Assembly: GCA_932521025.1 (NCBI GenBank) | Contig: OW051469.1 | Location: forward strand, 9,064,398 to 9,128,397 | DNA: 64,000 bases | Origin: Oscheius onirici | Taxonomy: Eukaryota; Nematoda; Chromadorea; Rhabditida; Rhabditidae | Direction of reading: 5' to 3' | In this document: one piece after another, positions 10,985-21,847 of the stretch | How positions within the stretch are numbered: position 1 is the first letter of the stretch | Layout: the number at the start of each line of letters is the position of its first letter | Notes under the pieces: model-generated | What the model was told of the DNA's origin: nothing | Databases searched by the model: none | What the model saw: the letters and a program-made list of their open reading frames with translations, nothing else | Program-made: the position numbers and the translations under genes

Positions 10985-11168
10985 TATAACAATACACCAA
11001 ACTTGAGGTCCCGGAGAAACAAACAAACAAACACACAGAGTCCACGACAGACGCCATCGCGCTTTAGTAGAAGAGAGATGGTCGTCATGTGTTCTGTTTA
11101 CATCCTTTTAACATTTAATAGTGCATCTCAGTCCACTTTCATACGATGTCACAATTCTTGAGTTTTAG

Positions 11169-11630
11169 ATGATCAAGATTGTTGTTCTGTTGTTGCTATG
11201 CATCTCACTGAGCTTCACGGAGCAACCCGTACCGAAGCACTTCTGCGTTGCAGGGACGGCGTGCTACCGAGACGACGCTTGTGGTAAACATGGAGTTTGC
11301 TCAGGAATGAAAAGACGCAGATGCGACTGCAGCCGCTGTGTCCCATATACAACCGCGATGTGAGTATTAATCAGACACACAGACACACAGAGACGCGAGA
11401 GCAATTTTAAGTGAATTTAGCTGTTCATCTGATGCGGGCTGCGGTGGACTCCGCGGAAGCTGCCGAAAGGGCCTCTGTGACTGTGTTAGCCCTCTGACCA
11501 ATCACACTCAGCTACCTGGGTGGTTACTCACCACTTCCTTCTGTGTGACAAATGGCTTTGCGGTGAGAAGACAGCAAGCGACGACTGCGCTGGCTTGGAG
11601 TGCGGTACGGGATCCTGTGTCTGTCATTAA
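11169..11630 (+). CDS. Small cysteine-rich secreted protein
   Basis: Exon 1 (11169 to about 11359) encodes a clear signal peptide (MIKIVVLLLLCISLSFTEQ) and a Cys-rich segment (CVAGTACYRDDACGKHGVC...CDCSRC). After a standard intron (GTGAGT...TTTAG, ending about 11420) the frame continues CSSDAGCGGLRGSCRKGLC. The most protein-like ending is CDKWLCGEKTASDDC...CGTGSCVCH, stopping at 11628-11630 immediately before AATAAA. Reaching it from the second exon needs a very short intron around 11483-11512, so that join is uncertain. The cysteine spacing (repeats of CxxxxxC...CxC) suggests a disulfide-rich extracellular protein. I do not recognise the family and assign no activity. Confidence 0.55.
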
Positions 11631-11825
11631 TTCAAAAATAAAACTTTTCAAAGTATGTGTATGGCCTCTAAAGCTAAGGAGACATCACTTCTCTGGGGTG
11701 ATTGTTATGTGGAGGGGGGGGGGGGGCATTGTAAAAACATTTTCGTTCCGTTAGACAAAACTTGGAGCTGATACAAATTGTTCCATTTGGCTTTGCCGAC
11801 AGGATATTATTTTCGAAGTGTTTAT

Positions 11826-13189
11826 TCACAACAAAGCAAGAGTCGTGTACTTGGCCTTGACAACTGACTCGTATCGTTTGACGATTTTCTGGGTTTCTTC
11901 TGTGAGGCAGATTCCCGAAACGTGACAGATCCAGTCGAGATGGTAGTAGACATTCGTGTCCTGGGACTGAGGGAAAAAATCAGAAGAATGCCGTGCTTCG
12001 AACTTTGATGAGCATTCATAAATTGGCAGTAGACAGTATTCCATTTAGGATAATTTTGTCGTCCGTGGTCGAGACGAGTGAGCCGCCGCTGTCTCCTTCA
12101 CAAGTCAGAATGGGGTGGCCCTTGTAGCAAATTTGAAGCGGATCAAAATATGGACAGTACTCCGTCTTGCTGTGCACAGTTCTCAGAACGCCGAGAGGGT
12201 TATTGACTGTTCCGTCGTAATTAGAATTTGGCATTTTTTTTGCTTGGAGAGAGGAGAACTAACAGTCTCTTCCGTATCCATAAAGATGGATTTCGTTGCC
12301 TAGTGACAAATCCTTGTTGGGCAGACAAGCAGGCTCTGAGAAGAGCTGGCTTGACTCGTCGATTTCTAGAAGAGCAATGTCGCCGATAGTTTCAATGTTG
12401 TAATACCAACGGTAGCTCTGTTGAAAAAAGAAACAGAACTCTGACTGTCCGTAGTTGTTGTCCGCACAATTGTCGAGACTAGGATAACATGTCAAGTTGT
12501 CATCTTACTATTTTGGAGAAGATAGTTTTTGATTCTGTTCGAGACCACCAAATTTGGCGCGGGCCGGTAGCTACTGCCGACAAGATCTACAACTTTTCAA
12601 ATCATTTGCGAAGCTCAGAACTTTTTTGATCACAGTGAATCGTTTTTTTTAGCATAATAACATTTTCTCTGTCACCGAAGTATTTATGATCTTCTGCAAT
12701 TTCACCGATCATCGCAAAGCTGTAAAATATAAGCGTGAGCGCGAAAATTGAGATTTCTTTGCGAAGTTTAGGGGGTTGGGGCTAAAGTAGATATTTCCTC
12801 CTCAGAGTTTCCTCATTAGACCAACCTTTCTGACTCGAAGTTTCTCCAGAATCACAAATTGGGCCTGCGACTCTTCTTTAGGCACATTCTTCGTTATCAC
12901 GACGTGCATAATCTTAGCTGTAGGTATGACACAATGAGCTGCTGTCAGAACATGGGTGTTGCTGACGAATGTTCCGGAACAGAAAATCTGAGACATGAGA
13001 CTCAGCCCCACAGTGAAAGGGGCATCTGGCTGATTGACACGCGGTCCATTGGATCGGTAGAGAACCTTTCCAGATTCTGAATGATTTTACTGTACATAAG
13101 AGGAATAAACTAACGCCCACAGGTGGCTTTCTTCTGGCGAGAGACGAATGAGAGAGTAAGGGAAACAGAAGAAGGATGACGAGAATCAT
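11826..13189 (-). pseudogene. Trypsin-like serine protease with a probable frameshift
   Basis: Minus-strand segments give a signal peptide (MILVILLLFPLL), then CSGTFVSNTHVLTAAHC (catalytic His), GDIALLEID (catalytic Asp), LTCEGDSGGSLV (catalytic Ser) and a C-terminal YYHLDWICHVSG helix, so the S1 protease fold is represented end to end. Most joins work with short introns, for example 57 nt between GYGRD and NNPLGVL. After ...IILNGILSTA the frame runs into TGA near 12018, and the natural continuation (IYECSSKFEARHSS) lies in another frame. The only in-frame splice I can find would delete conserved residues. The gene is therefore either a recent pseudogene or carries an assembly error here. Secreted proteases of this class are common in nematodes. 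Confidence 0.65.
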
Positions 13190-13249
13190 CGCGAATGAAT
13201 AATAATGAGAAGGTTTGGAGCTTGGAAATTTAAAACGAAGCGACACTTA

Positions 13250-14013
13250 TACTTATTAAGCTTGTTGGTAGAGACATCGATTTTTAGGTTTTGAGTGAAT
13301 AATTCGTCCCTCCTAGGACAGGGAGAAACAAAGGCAGAAGCAGATTTCTTATGTGTCTGGAGGGTATAAACAAGCTTACTTTTTTTAGTTCTATATGCCT
13401 TGCGCAGAAATTGTTGTTCTTCCAATAGAATTGTACGGAGTTGCTCTTACCTAAAAAGTAGTTTGCCCCTCGGAATTCGCGATGAAGGTGGCTATAAAAA
13501 TAGAAAGAAATTCGCGATGAAATTCGAGGTATCGATGGTGGCAGCTATGTATAGAAAGAGCACGAAAAATGGTCAAAATGGGCCTGGACACAGACCTGGA
13601 ACCATCAAGACTTTTGTTTTCATATATTTTTCATGAATTCGCCGAATTTTGAAGTTCAAAACTTGTGAATACGAATAATGAGGAATCCTGCTCAGTCAAG
13701 GTGTAATGAGAATTAGTAGTAGTCGGTTGATTGGAAATTTTCCAGTAGTTCTAAATGTGGTTACTGTATGTTTCGAGATCCAAATTCCCAAATATTCCTC
13801 TTTTTTTATGAAACTACTTGAGTACGACACGTGCGGCGTGTCCCGAGCAAGAGGATGATCCTCTGTCGCCAGTGTTGTCACCTCGCTCCCTCCTTGTACA
13901 CACAGCATTGTTCTTGGTCATCCGGTACCGCCCCCGTCCATTCTTCCCTCTCGTTTTTGCCTTTTACGCGACAGCTAAGTGGGAGAAAGGGACACTTCCT
14001 TTCATACAGTCAA
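13250..14013. other. Intergenic, no feature supported
   Basis: Divergent spacer between the protease and the pepsin-inhibitor gene. It ends in CATACAG just before the ATG of the latter, a likely trans-splice acceptor. Confidence 0.4.
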
Positions 14014-16011
14014 ATGTGGCTACTTCTTACCTCGGTGCTAGGTGTTTTGGCTGAGAAGCTACATCAGCCTGGATACGGTTATGTTGGTCCGGCTTGTGCT
14101 GTGGTGGTAAGTTCTTTGGAAACAGAGACAGAGACACTTTTCAGGACGGGACACTATTTCTGCACGGAGTAGCCCGTCGAGTTCTCAGTACAGAAGAAGC
14201 AGACAGTTTTCGTGACTACCAAAAGCAACTCTCCCATTTTACATTGTAAGTCTCTTACTCTTTTCTTTTCAAAACTATTGAAAAATCAATAATAATTCAG
14301 TGGCGCCTTTGAACAGTTTGATGCACCTCTAGTCCCGAGTTTCTGCAACGGGATGGATGATTCTGTAGAAGTTGTTCTGTCTTCTTGCATCGTGAGGGTC
14401 AGTATCTTTGTCTCTGTCTCTCTGTCCACCCAGATAAATTTCTAGAACAATCACGTCTATGAGGACGACCGATTGGTGCGAGCTCTCTCCAACCGTGAGA
14501 AACAGCGCCTTGCGACTGCAATCTCGAGACGCAGTCGGTCACGCCGGGCTGCCAAACCTGGGTATGGGAAAGGGAGTCGAGAGAGTCAAGAAAAGTTTAC
14601 AGATTGACGAAACAGAGAGACTTGTCCACATTGATTCATCGATTCCTGAATGTTAATTCTTCTGTGACGTCGAGGTTTCTTCCAGTAGTTAGCCAGAGTC
14701 CACTCTTTTCCGCCTACAGTATGGACGGACTGGAAAGTGTTCTGGGAGGAGGTGAGTCGTCTCATTTTGTCGTAAGAGAAAAGAATAGGAAGTAGAGACA
14801 CAACCACACCAGAACCGACGACAACGACGACGACTTTGGCCACTAGAGCCACGTTCAAGCCGCATACGAAAATAGTGAGCGTAGGTTTATAATGACTGTA
14901 ACAAGAAGTTGTAGACGAGGAAGAAGTTTACTACGAAGTCAATGTACACGACTCCGGCAGCTGTCAGTACTGGAACACCAAATACTAGTAAGTTCAGAAC
15001 AGGGTTGCACGAACAGTTCGTGTTCGCCGACGAACAACCGACTGGCGAAAGTTCGTGTAAATGTTCGTGTTCGAGGCTCGAACAGGGCAGAAAATCCGAA
15101 CATTTTTTTACACTACAAATAGCCAGAAAACCAGCCACTTCGGCAAAAAAAATCATCTTTTGAGTACTGGCCTGTTTCACACATTTTCTTCCCTTTACCG
15201 AACTCTCACAAAACTAGGCCCAAAATCATTTATTTATTCTGAAAACATGGTTTCGGAAAATTTTTGTGAAACGCTCGAGCTACATGTTCGTGTTCGCGAA
15301 CGAACATTGGGAAGGCGAACTGCTCGTGTTCGCAGGCGAACAAAAAGTGCAATGTTCGGTCCGTGCTCGTTCGTCTCAAAAATGTTAGGGGATGTTCGGT
15401 TCGTGTTCGCCCGAAATTCCGATGTTCGTGCAATCCTGGTTCAGAGACAGAGACAGACACTCTGATTCCAGAGCCGGCCACATTCAAGCCAATCTACATC
15501 AACAAAAAGACTCCAACGACGAGAGCCTCAACAGCAGCCACAGTTGACGTACCATCGCATTTCCCCAGGACCGAGTTGGAAGAAACTGTCCGAGACCCGA
15601 TTCTCTTGCAACTTATAGCTCAAGCTCTGGCGAAGAATCAACTTCTGGACAATTTGCTTCTTCCTTGTTGGGTGTTTTTGCAGACGACTAGACTTTACAA
15701 TTTCAGCTCCGCAGCCTACGCAGACCAGCGTTCCGTTTCATTCACAGCCAGAAACACGTCCTGCAATTAATTTGAGAATAGTCCCGCCGCAGGATTCTTG
15801 GCAAAATTCAATTGTTCCTGGTCCAGTTGGGAATGTTCCTTTTTCTCAGCATTTGTCCTTCACTTCTTTGGGAGGAAGTGGTGAGTAGTCTCTCTGTCTT
15901 CTACCAGTACCCAAAATTTCAGAATCTCTCAATAATCGACGTCGCAAGCCAGTAAACAAGTTCCCGGGTCTTCCTGATGACATTTGTACGAAAAAGATTC
16001 AACTGCTCTAG
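14014..16011 (+). CDS. Secreted pepsin-inhibitor-3-like protein with Thr/Pro-rich tail
   Basis: Ten exons: 14014-14106, 14145-14245, 14301-14397, 14446-14561, 14693-14751, 14798-14874, 14915-14987, 15472-15666, 15707-15880 and 15923-16011. They give 357 aa with consistent phases. A signal peptide (MWLLLTSVLGVLA) is followed by GPACAVVDGTLFLHGVARRVLSTEE, split here as ACAVV, DGTLFLHG and RRVLSTEE, then a long helix (FRDYQKQLSHF) and VPSFCNG. This order, with cysteines at both ends, matches the pepsin-inhibitor-3-like domain (PF06394) known from Ascaris PI-3 and nearly confined to nematodes. The remaining two thirds is Thr/Pro/Ser rich (PEPTTTTTTLAT) and basic at the end (NNRRRKPVNKF). In Ascaris the domain blocks aspartic proteases; activity here is inferred. 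Intron 7 holds a foldback repeat. Confidence 0.7.
14996..15442. repeat. Foldback element rich in CGAACA/TGTTCG
   Basis: The element fills intron 7 of the pepsin-inhibitor-like gene. It is bounded by inverted TTGCACGAAC (near 15005) and GTTCGTGCAA (near 15424). The inside alternates TTCGTGTTCG and CGAACA motifs that can pair with each other. Confidence 0.6.
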
Positions 16012-16261
16012 TCTTTCTAAAGAAATCTCAGTTTGCCCTCTCTCTCAGATGGATTCAGATTCCTATGGAATCAATACATGTTTTTTCGTTTCTAATTTCA
16101 GATCTTTGTTCATTTCTTGATTCAAGCTACATACTGATGGGTGCTACTGTGTGGCCCACTCTGCATATTCCTTATCAGCGAAACATTCGCTCAAGTTATG
16201 TTTAGCGGCAACAAACGAGTAGTCTTGAGCAAAAGGACAAAAATCGATTGTATCTCTTCTC

Positions 16262-16322
16262 TCTACTACTGAAGCGCAGTGGTGTCTGTCGTGGACTCTG
16301 TATATGTGTTTGTTTGTTCGTC
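16262..16322 (+). repeat. SINE 5'-region fragment (copy D)
   Basis: The sequence GAAGCGCAGTGGTGTCTGTC, then GTGGACTCTGT and TGTTTGTTTGTTCGTCC, matches the 5' extension of SINE copies A and B. It ends immediately before the start codon chosen for the next gene. Confidence 0.6.
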
Positions 16323-16323
16323 C

Positions 16324-17591
16324 ATGGCCACGAGATTCGTCGCGACAAGTCAAAAATTTTCAGGATTAGAGCCTGTTCTGAACTTGGAGTGGCAAAGAGT
16401 TAGTTGAGCGAAGATCGGTTTTGTTAAAGATCGAGTTGGATGGGAATTCAGAACTTACAATTAGGCAGATATTTCGTATATTTGAGCACCGCAGACGGTT
16501 GGTAGGCACTAAAAAGAAGCAGAAATATCAAAAAGCTTGTGAGTACCTGGCTCTCGCAGCGAAAAGAACCGGCTACGGTAATGCTCTTTTCTCCAACTTG
16601 GCTGTAAATCTGCTGGCCCAAGACTAGGAAAGAGACATGGTTATACTGATCTGACTGTTCCATACCGGAACCGCCTGATTTCCCTCTCGCAAAAAAACCC
16701 GACCCATTGTTCTTCGCCTCTGGTCCTGACACATTCTTCGCCTTTCTATCCTGATAACGGGATTAGCACCACGCGGGAGCCTCCACCTCAGCACGTTGCC
16801 TTCTTTTCGATAAAATGGTGGGAGGAGAAAAAAGTCGTAGAACTGAGATTGCTTGTGTTGGAACCGGAACCGAGAGGAAGAAAGGAACAGATCTCTAGTA
16901 GCGGTTTTCTAGAGCTGGGCGGAGCTCTGAGCAAATATCCCGAGTCTTTAGCCTCCTTTCCTTTCCCCTGGATGAATGAAACAGCTGGATGGTTTGAAAT
17001 TTTGGATGATAAACTTCTTGTCTGGGAAGGAGTCTGTGCCCTGTCCACTCCCAAAAGTCTATTGTTACTCAAAATAGTTCAAGACGGGAAAATTGGAACT
17101 ATCCACTTGCCATCCAGCAATCTTGAGGTAACTTGAACAAACAGACTCTCTTTGTAGGTTTATCGGTTCATTGTTTTGAGAGCTGGGATTTAGATAAGAA
17201 TGTCGCTGAAGCTTGGTCTAAATTGAGTAGATTGCGACAGAGACAGAGACAGATAGAATGATTGTGATCCCTTCAGATCACGTCTGAAGGCTATTGGAGC
17301 TGTGTCGAGTTGACTGGAACACTATTCAATGGGTCGACCTTCTATTACCATGCAGACACGACCATAAAGTCTAAAATTATCCTAGAAGTAAGTCTCTCTC
17401 ATCTCAGAACATTTGTTCAGTTTCTCGAAAAGATCTCACCTGTACTCTCACTGTCTCTCCGTCTAGACGACGACCCTTTGAGACTAAAAGACCTGGAGGC
17501 AAACAAGTCTCGTCTCCACGACTGGATCTCTGTACTCTCCCATTTTTGTCCCAATCCGACCGTGGTGATCGATCGCTCAATGGCTCTGTGA
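16324..17591 (+). CDS. Orphan protein, 334 aa
   Basis: Five exons join without frame breaks: 16324-16398, 16430-16577, 16628-17127, 17277-17387 and 17421-17591. The N-terminal part has a basic helix (FEHRRRLVGTKKKQKYQKAC), the middle a Ser/Pro-rich linker, and the second half alternating hydrophobic strands with tryptophans (FFSIKWWEEKKVVELRLLV, WFEILDDKLLVWEGV, GYWSCVELTGTLF), which suggests a beta-rich domain. No signal peptide or membrane helix is seen. I do not recognise a family. The start codon directly follows a SINE fragment, so the promoter or 5' leader may be repeat-derived. Two introns of 31 and 33 nt are at the low end for this genome; exon lengths sum to 335 codons, which supports the model. 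Confidence 0.6.
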
Positions 17592-17791
17592 TCTGTTCTC
17601 GATTAAAGAATCGCCCGACTTTGTGTACTGGGCTCCCGGATGAAGAATTGGGGGCCTGATTGGCCCCACAATCAATCCAAAAGAATAATTGAAGCCAGCG
17701 GGCGAAGGTTGTAATGTCCTAGCCAAAAATAAATAGAACCAATTTATTATGCGGGTATTATGAGAAAAACTAAATATCTAAAGATAGTGAC

Positions 17792-19567
17792 TTAAACAAC
17801 TTTTTGCTTCTTTCCCGTACTGCCAGTCCAAGCCAATAGAAGAGCGCCAACGATGGTACATTTACAGAAAGTTGCCACGAGAGTATAGCCCATGTAGCCG
17901 GCTACTTGAATTGTCAGGAACATTGTCAGCACGTCGAAAAGGGTGGCGAAACGGTGGTGGTCAAAATAATAGCCAAACATTTGAATCCTTTCGATGAAGA
18001 AGGCGACGGAGAGGATGAAAGTCGTCCAGGACATTGTTAGTCGAGCCTGAAAGTTGAGGAGTCATTAGATGTTTCAAATATCTAAATACAAAATCCCCGC
18101 AACTTCCCTTCATGGCGCAAGTGGGTAAGAGGGAAGGCTGCGGCGCAGAAGACACAGGTTCGGTTCTTATGAGAAAAAAACGTTTTGCTTTTCTACAGTA
18201 ACCCAATGATGTCAAGTTTTACTCACCGGACTGAACCAGAAGATAAAGAAGACGACGACCATGGCGTTGAGAGTCAGATAGACTTTCAGCGGTCTGCTGA
18301 CTGGTGGATTGTACACGATGTAGTCCTTCTCCTTCAGATCGGGAATTCCCTCAGTCGGGTCAATGTTGTGCTTCCAGAAGAAGAACCACTTGGTCTCAAC
18401 GCCTGGGAAGTAGCCTGGAGGCATGAAGACAGTCTTGACTTTGTTCCAGAAGCCGGGAAAGAGTTCCTTTCCGTCCTTATCGACCAACTGTCCCTTGTCC
18501 CAGCCGAACCATTTGAACTCAAAAGACTGGAGCCACAACTGATCGAAACTGTTAATCGGGGTGACGAGACCGTAGGCCAATTCCTCATCGTCTCTCGGAG
18601 CTGCATAAGTGCCGAACATACTGTAATCAATTCCTTGAAAAGAGCTTATCAGGGCAGACTCACATGTCCCAAATAATGAAGGTTCCGCCGTAGTTCTTGT
18701 CGATACAGTACTTATTTCTTCCATGGTGAACGGCATGAGTCTTGGGAGTGACCAGGACGTATTCTAGTGGCCCGAGGCTGGGGAGGAAAGAGGCATGCAG
18801 CCAGAACATTCTCATCCACATCATGTAGCGGTGGACGAGGTAGACATTGGGAGGGATGAAGAAGACTTGCATCAGTTCGAAGAGGACGGAGGTGATGTCC
18901 TGAAAGAGTTCAGATGGTATGAGTCTCTCAGTCTCTTTGTCTCTCTGTCTCTCTGTCTCTCTGTCCCTCTTACCTGAATAGCTCCATGTCTCATAGAAAT
19001 GGACATGTTGAAATACTCCGACGAATGGTGAACCTGATGGAAAGCCCAGAAAATTCCAATTTCATGTTGAGCCCTGTGAGTCAGATAGTAAATGAAGTCG
19101 GTGACGATGAGACACAAAAGCCACGTCCATGGACTATCCCAAGCCAGATCAATCACTCGGAAATTGTTGTACAGATCCTCGTAGAAGACTGCAGCCAAGA
19201 AGCGACCACCGAATCTGGAATAGGGGATTGGTTTCCAATCGAGAGACTGTCTCACTTGAAGAGGAGGTTCAAAATGGACGCGTTGAGATTGGTGATACTG
19301 TCATTGAAGGAGACCTTCTTCTCATCGGAGAAAAGGTACTCAAGTACTGGGATGAGAAGGAACCAGATCATGCCCTGGAAGATTATTTGGTTAGGATTAC
19401 TGTACATTCTTCTCTCAGTATATTTGTCTCTCTCTGATCCCACAACTAACCTTCTCAACATAATTCGGAACGTCTTCCATTGTTCGAAAAGTCGTCTCGT
19501 TGGGAGTGACCAACAGGAGAGAAGGTCTCAGATGGTTAGGATCGAAGTGGGTGCGGATGAAATCCAT
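17792..19567 (-). CDS. agmo-1: Alkylglycerol monooxygenase
   Basis: Six exons: 19451-19567, 19256-19374, 18974-19214, 18664-18899, 18227-18620 and 17792-18046, giving 453 aa; human AGMO is 445 aa. The fatty-acid-hydroxylase histidine boxes are present: YYLTHRAQHE, FHQVHHSSEYFNMS and THAVHHGRNKYCIDKNYGG. Two family blocks, WDSPWTW and IIWDIMFGTYAA, also align with AGMO. At least five hydrophobic segments fit an ER membrane protein. The enzyme cleaves the ether bond of alkylglycerols with tetrahydrobiopterin and a di-iron centre. The nematode enzyme is known to affect cuticle lipids and pathogen sensitivity. It is transcribed away from TMEM138, with 595 nt between the start codons. Confidence 0.95.
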
Positions 19568-20162
19568 TGGATTGTTTAAAGGGGAACGGTGACATTCGGA
19601 AAGACAGAAGGAGTCTTATATAGAGACAAGTATCGATAAGAACTACAGCGTGGCCCCGACGTGCCCCCCACAATGGGGACTCCAAGTTGAAAGATAAGAT
19701 TCATCTTGAAATTCAATGAAATGACTAAACAGTGGTGTTCACAAGGTCAGCTGATCAAGTTTGCAAGAATCACCCGCTACTGTATCCCCAGATAGCTTTG
19801 GGATCCTTCAGATGCAGATACCTCTTCGGCCCCAGCCGATTACTGTAAGAGAGCATAAAGGATGCTTTATTTTTATGGGAGCAGGCTGTAAATAGGCTCA
19901 GACTCTTCCGATGGACCCCGACCTTTCATTGAGTCTTAAAAAAGCAAAAAAGTGTGACAAGTACAAAAAAAGCGTTTCTAGTTCGGTCAGATCGAATGGT
20001 CAGGAAGTCAGTGTAGTCCGGTTGATAGGGAGTCATACTCTCCCTGTAGCTGTCTCCCCGTCCTGAACTCATTCAAACCAGTTGTCGATTACAGAATCTG
20101 TCCATTATACGTCACCATGACAACCTCTCGGCCATCGCGCCTTGACCAGGACGGCTCTAAAA
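19568..20162. promoter_or_regulatory. Shared divergent upstream region of agmo and TMEM138
   Basis: This 595-nt interval lies between two start codons pointing apart. No coding or repeat feature is visible; it should contain both promoters. Confidence 0.45.
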
Positions 20163-20834
20163 ATGACCAGCCAATACCCACTTATTCTATCTCTCCAACT
20201 GTTTATGATCTTCCTCGACCTCGTTTTTAATGCAGTCTGTACAGTAATCACCAACAACAATACGACACTGTTGATGGTTTACATGTAGGTCGATTTCAGA
20301 GCCTAAAAAATTATTTTTTTTTAGGCTGCAAGACACGCTGATTGTTATTGCAATCATCGTTTTGGCCATTACTTTTTCCTCAACATTTGTGTTCCAGGCA
20401 GGACTCATTAGTATTTTGCTCAGAGTGAGTTCAAACCAGTAAAAAGTGAATTTAATTTCCAGAAATTTTCATCTTCGATAGTGTTTTCTGTTCTGTACCT
20501 TCTAGTCTCGGTCTTTTATCACTATTTGACTCTGGTAAATTTTGAAAATCTGGCCAGACAGAGACAGAGAAACAAAAAGAACTGGTAATAACTCTATATT
20601 TAGAACAGACACTGGGCAGGAGAAAAATCAGAAATATGGCCCCCGCTGATCTACGGACTGTATGTTATACATCGTTCGCGTGAGTTTTCCCCAAAATTCT
20701 GAAAATGGCGTAAATATTCAGTGGCCATCATGTACTACACTTCTTACAAGCGAGCTGCCCTGCTTCTGTCGGACCCGAAATATCACGGCATCTCGGAATG
20801 GCTGAAGATGAAGATTCGCCAAGTTGGCCGATAA
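20163..20834 (+). CDS. tmem-138: TMEM138, ciliary membrane protein
   Basis: Exons 20163-20284, 20325-20424, 20463-20534, 20604-20679 and 20722-20834 give 160 aa; human TMEM138 is 162 aa. Diagnostic blocks are QYPLILSLQLFMIFLDL at the start, STFVFQAGLISILLRKF in the middle, and YYTSYKRAALLLSDPKYH before the terminal RQVGR. Four hydrophobic helices are present. The protein belongs to the transition zone of cilia, where it works with other MKS-module proteins in membrane gating; in nematodes this means sensory neurons. Its stop codon lies 53 nt from the stop of RPB5 copy 1 on the other strand. Confidence 0.88.
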
Positions 20835-20887
20835 GATTTATTCACACTGATGAAAAGTAACAATAACAACGATTTAATGTTGAGAGA

Positions 20888-21847
20888 TCAAGTCACAATT
20901 CGATAGGTAATGTAGCGGCCGGCGGTCTCGGAACTACGAATAATTTTGACGACCTGTCCACGTTTCAGACCGAAATATCGGGCGACCGGGTCTGAGATTT
21001 GAATACGGGGCAGCTGAGATTCCTTGAGTTTGCTAAAATTTAATAAATGAACGCATTATACTAGATTTTAGTGATCAAAATGATTGGGATCTTGCAGTAA
21101 CCAGCCATATTTCGAACTGTAAATAGACAGGCTGGATGTACCGTCTGCAGCTTTAGAATTTGTGCGGATCGGACGGGCCAAACATATATGTCTGGACTAG
21201 CCAGTCACGTTGTGGAACTGCGAAAAAAACTGGCTTGAAGGATTACAAAACTATTATCTGTAAAACTCACTATCGTGCAAGAAGCTCCTTCTTCTCGTCA
21301 GTGGTCATGACCACGTGTTCTGGGACCAGTTCGTGTTCTGTAATGTTCACCATGAGCTCCGGCTCGAGGAAATGCTCTAAATTGTACTTTGGAGCCATAT
21401 CGGCGATGGATTGCTTGGCAGACGGCGTCATTCCAACCTGCACCACAACGATGGCGCGGGAAATGTTCTGCTCTTGCATCTGTTGGCAAATTGCCTGGAA
21501 ATTAATTAATAAGCGAAAAGTAAGAAAATTACCAACCTTAATTGTTTTGATGCCAATTTTTGGTTCATCCGGGAAGAAAACAAACATTTGGTCTGTCGGA
21601 TCGTCTGTATGAGCTACAAGGACGGTTAGTTCACCACGAGCAGGCTTTCTTTCGCTAGGTTTGTCACCAAAAGCTTCCTGAAAATAATTTTTACTGAATA
21701 GGTAAATAACAAAAAACGAACTTTAAATTGGTCTAGAGTCTGATCGAGCTCGTCCTGCGTCACGAGATAGCCACGGTCGTGACACATCTGCATAATTGTC
21801 TTGCGGACTCTCCAGAGTTTATAGGTTTCGAGCTCGTCGTCGGCCAT
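20888..21847 (-). CDS. rpb-5: RNA polymerase subunit RPB5/RPABC1, copy 1
   Basis: Exons 21722-21847, 21537-21677, 21271-21494 and 20888-21032 give 211 aa (human 210). The start is [20 protein letters not shown], followed by [45 protein letters not shown] and the C-terminal assembly domain [38 protein letters not shown] and [17 protein letters not shown]5 is shared by RNA polymerases I, II and III and sits at the downstream DNA jaw. All conserved blocks are intact, so this copy looks functional. A second intact copy with the same exon lengths lies at 44702-45879 on the other strand. Confidence 0.97.

Larger units (their letters stand above)
10016..11078 (-). repeat. tRNA-derived SINE, copy A, interrupted by two MITEs
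   Basis: Read on the minus strand, the SINE has a tRNA-like head. An A-box-like TTGGTGTATTGTTA lies near 10987-11001 and continues, after removal of the inserts, as AGAGTCGCCGCTG...; a perfect B-box GGTTCGATTCC lies at 10213-10223. Downstream it has TTTTGAGTAGGAAACAGTCAGG-type sequence and a tail of about 27-bp tandem units (GATCCCTTCCCCAGTCAACC on the plus strand) at 10016-10150. The piece 10987-11078 carries its 5' extension (AAGCGC...TGTCTGTCGTGGACTCTGT). Copies B (52990-53285) and C (61848-61952) confirm the uninterrupted order. Confidence 0.8.

Noticed and set aside
12640-12735. An extra protease exon (FAMIGEIAEDHKYFGD) between the His and Asp exons
   Set aside because: It cannot be joined to the preceding exon in frame with a canonical donor, and the region also contains repeat-like sequence.
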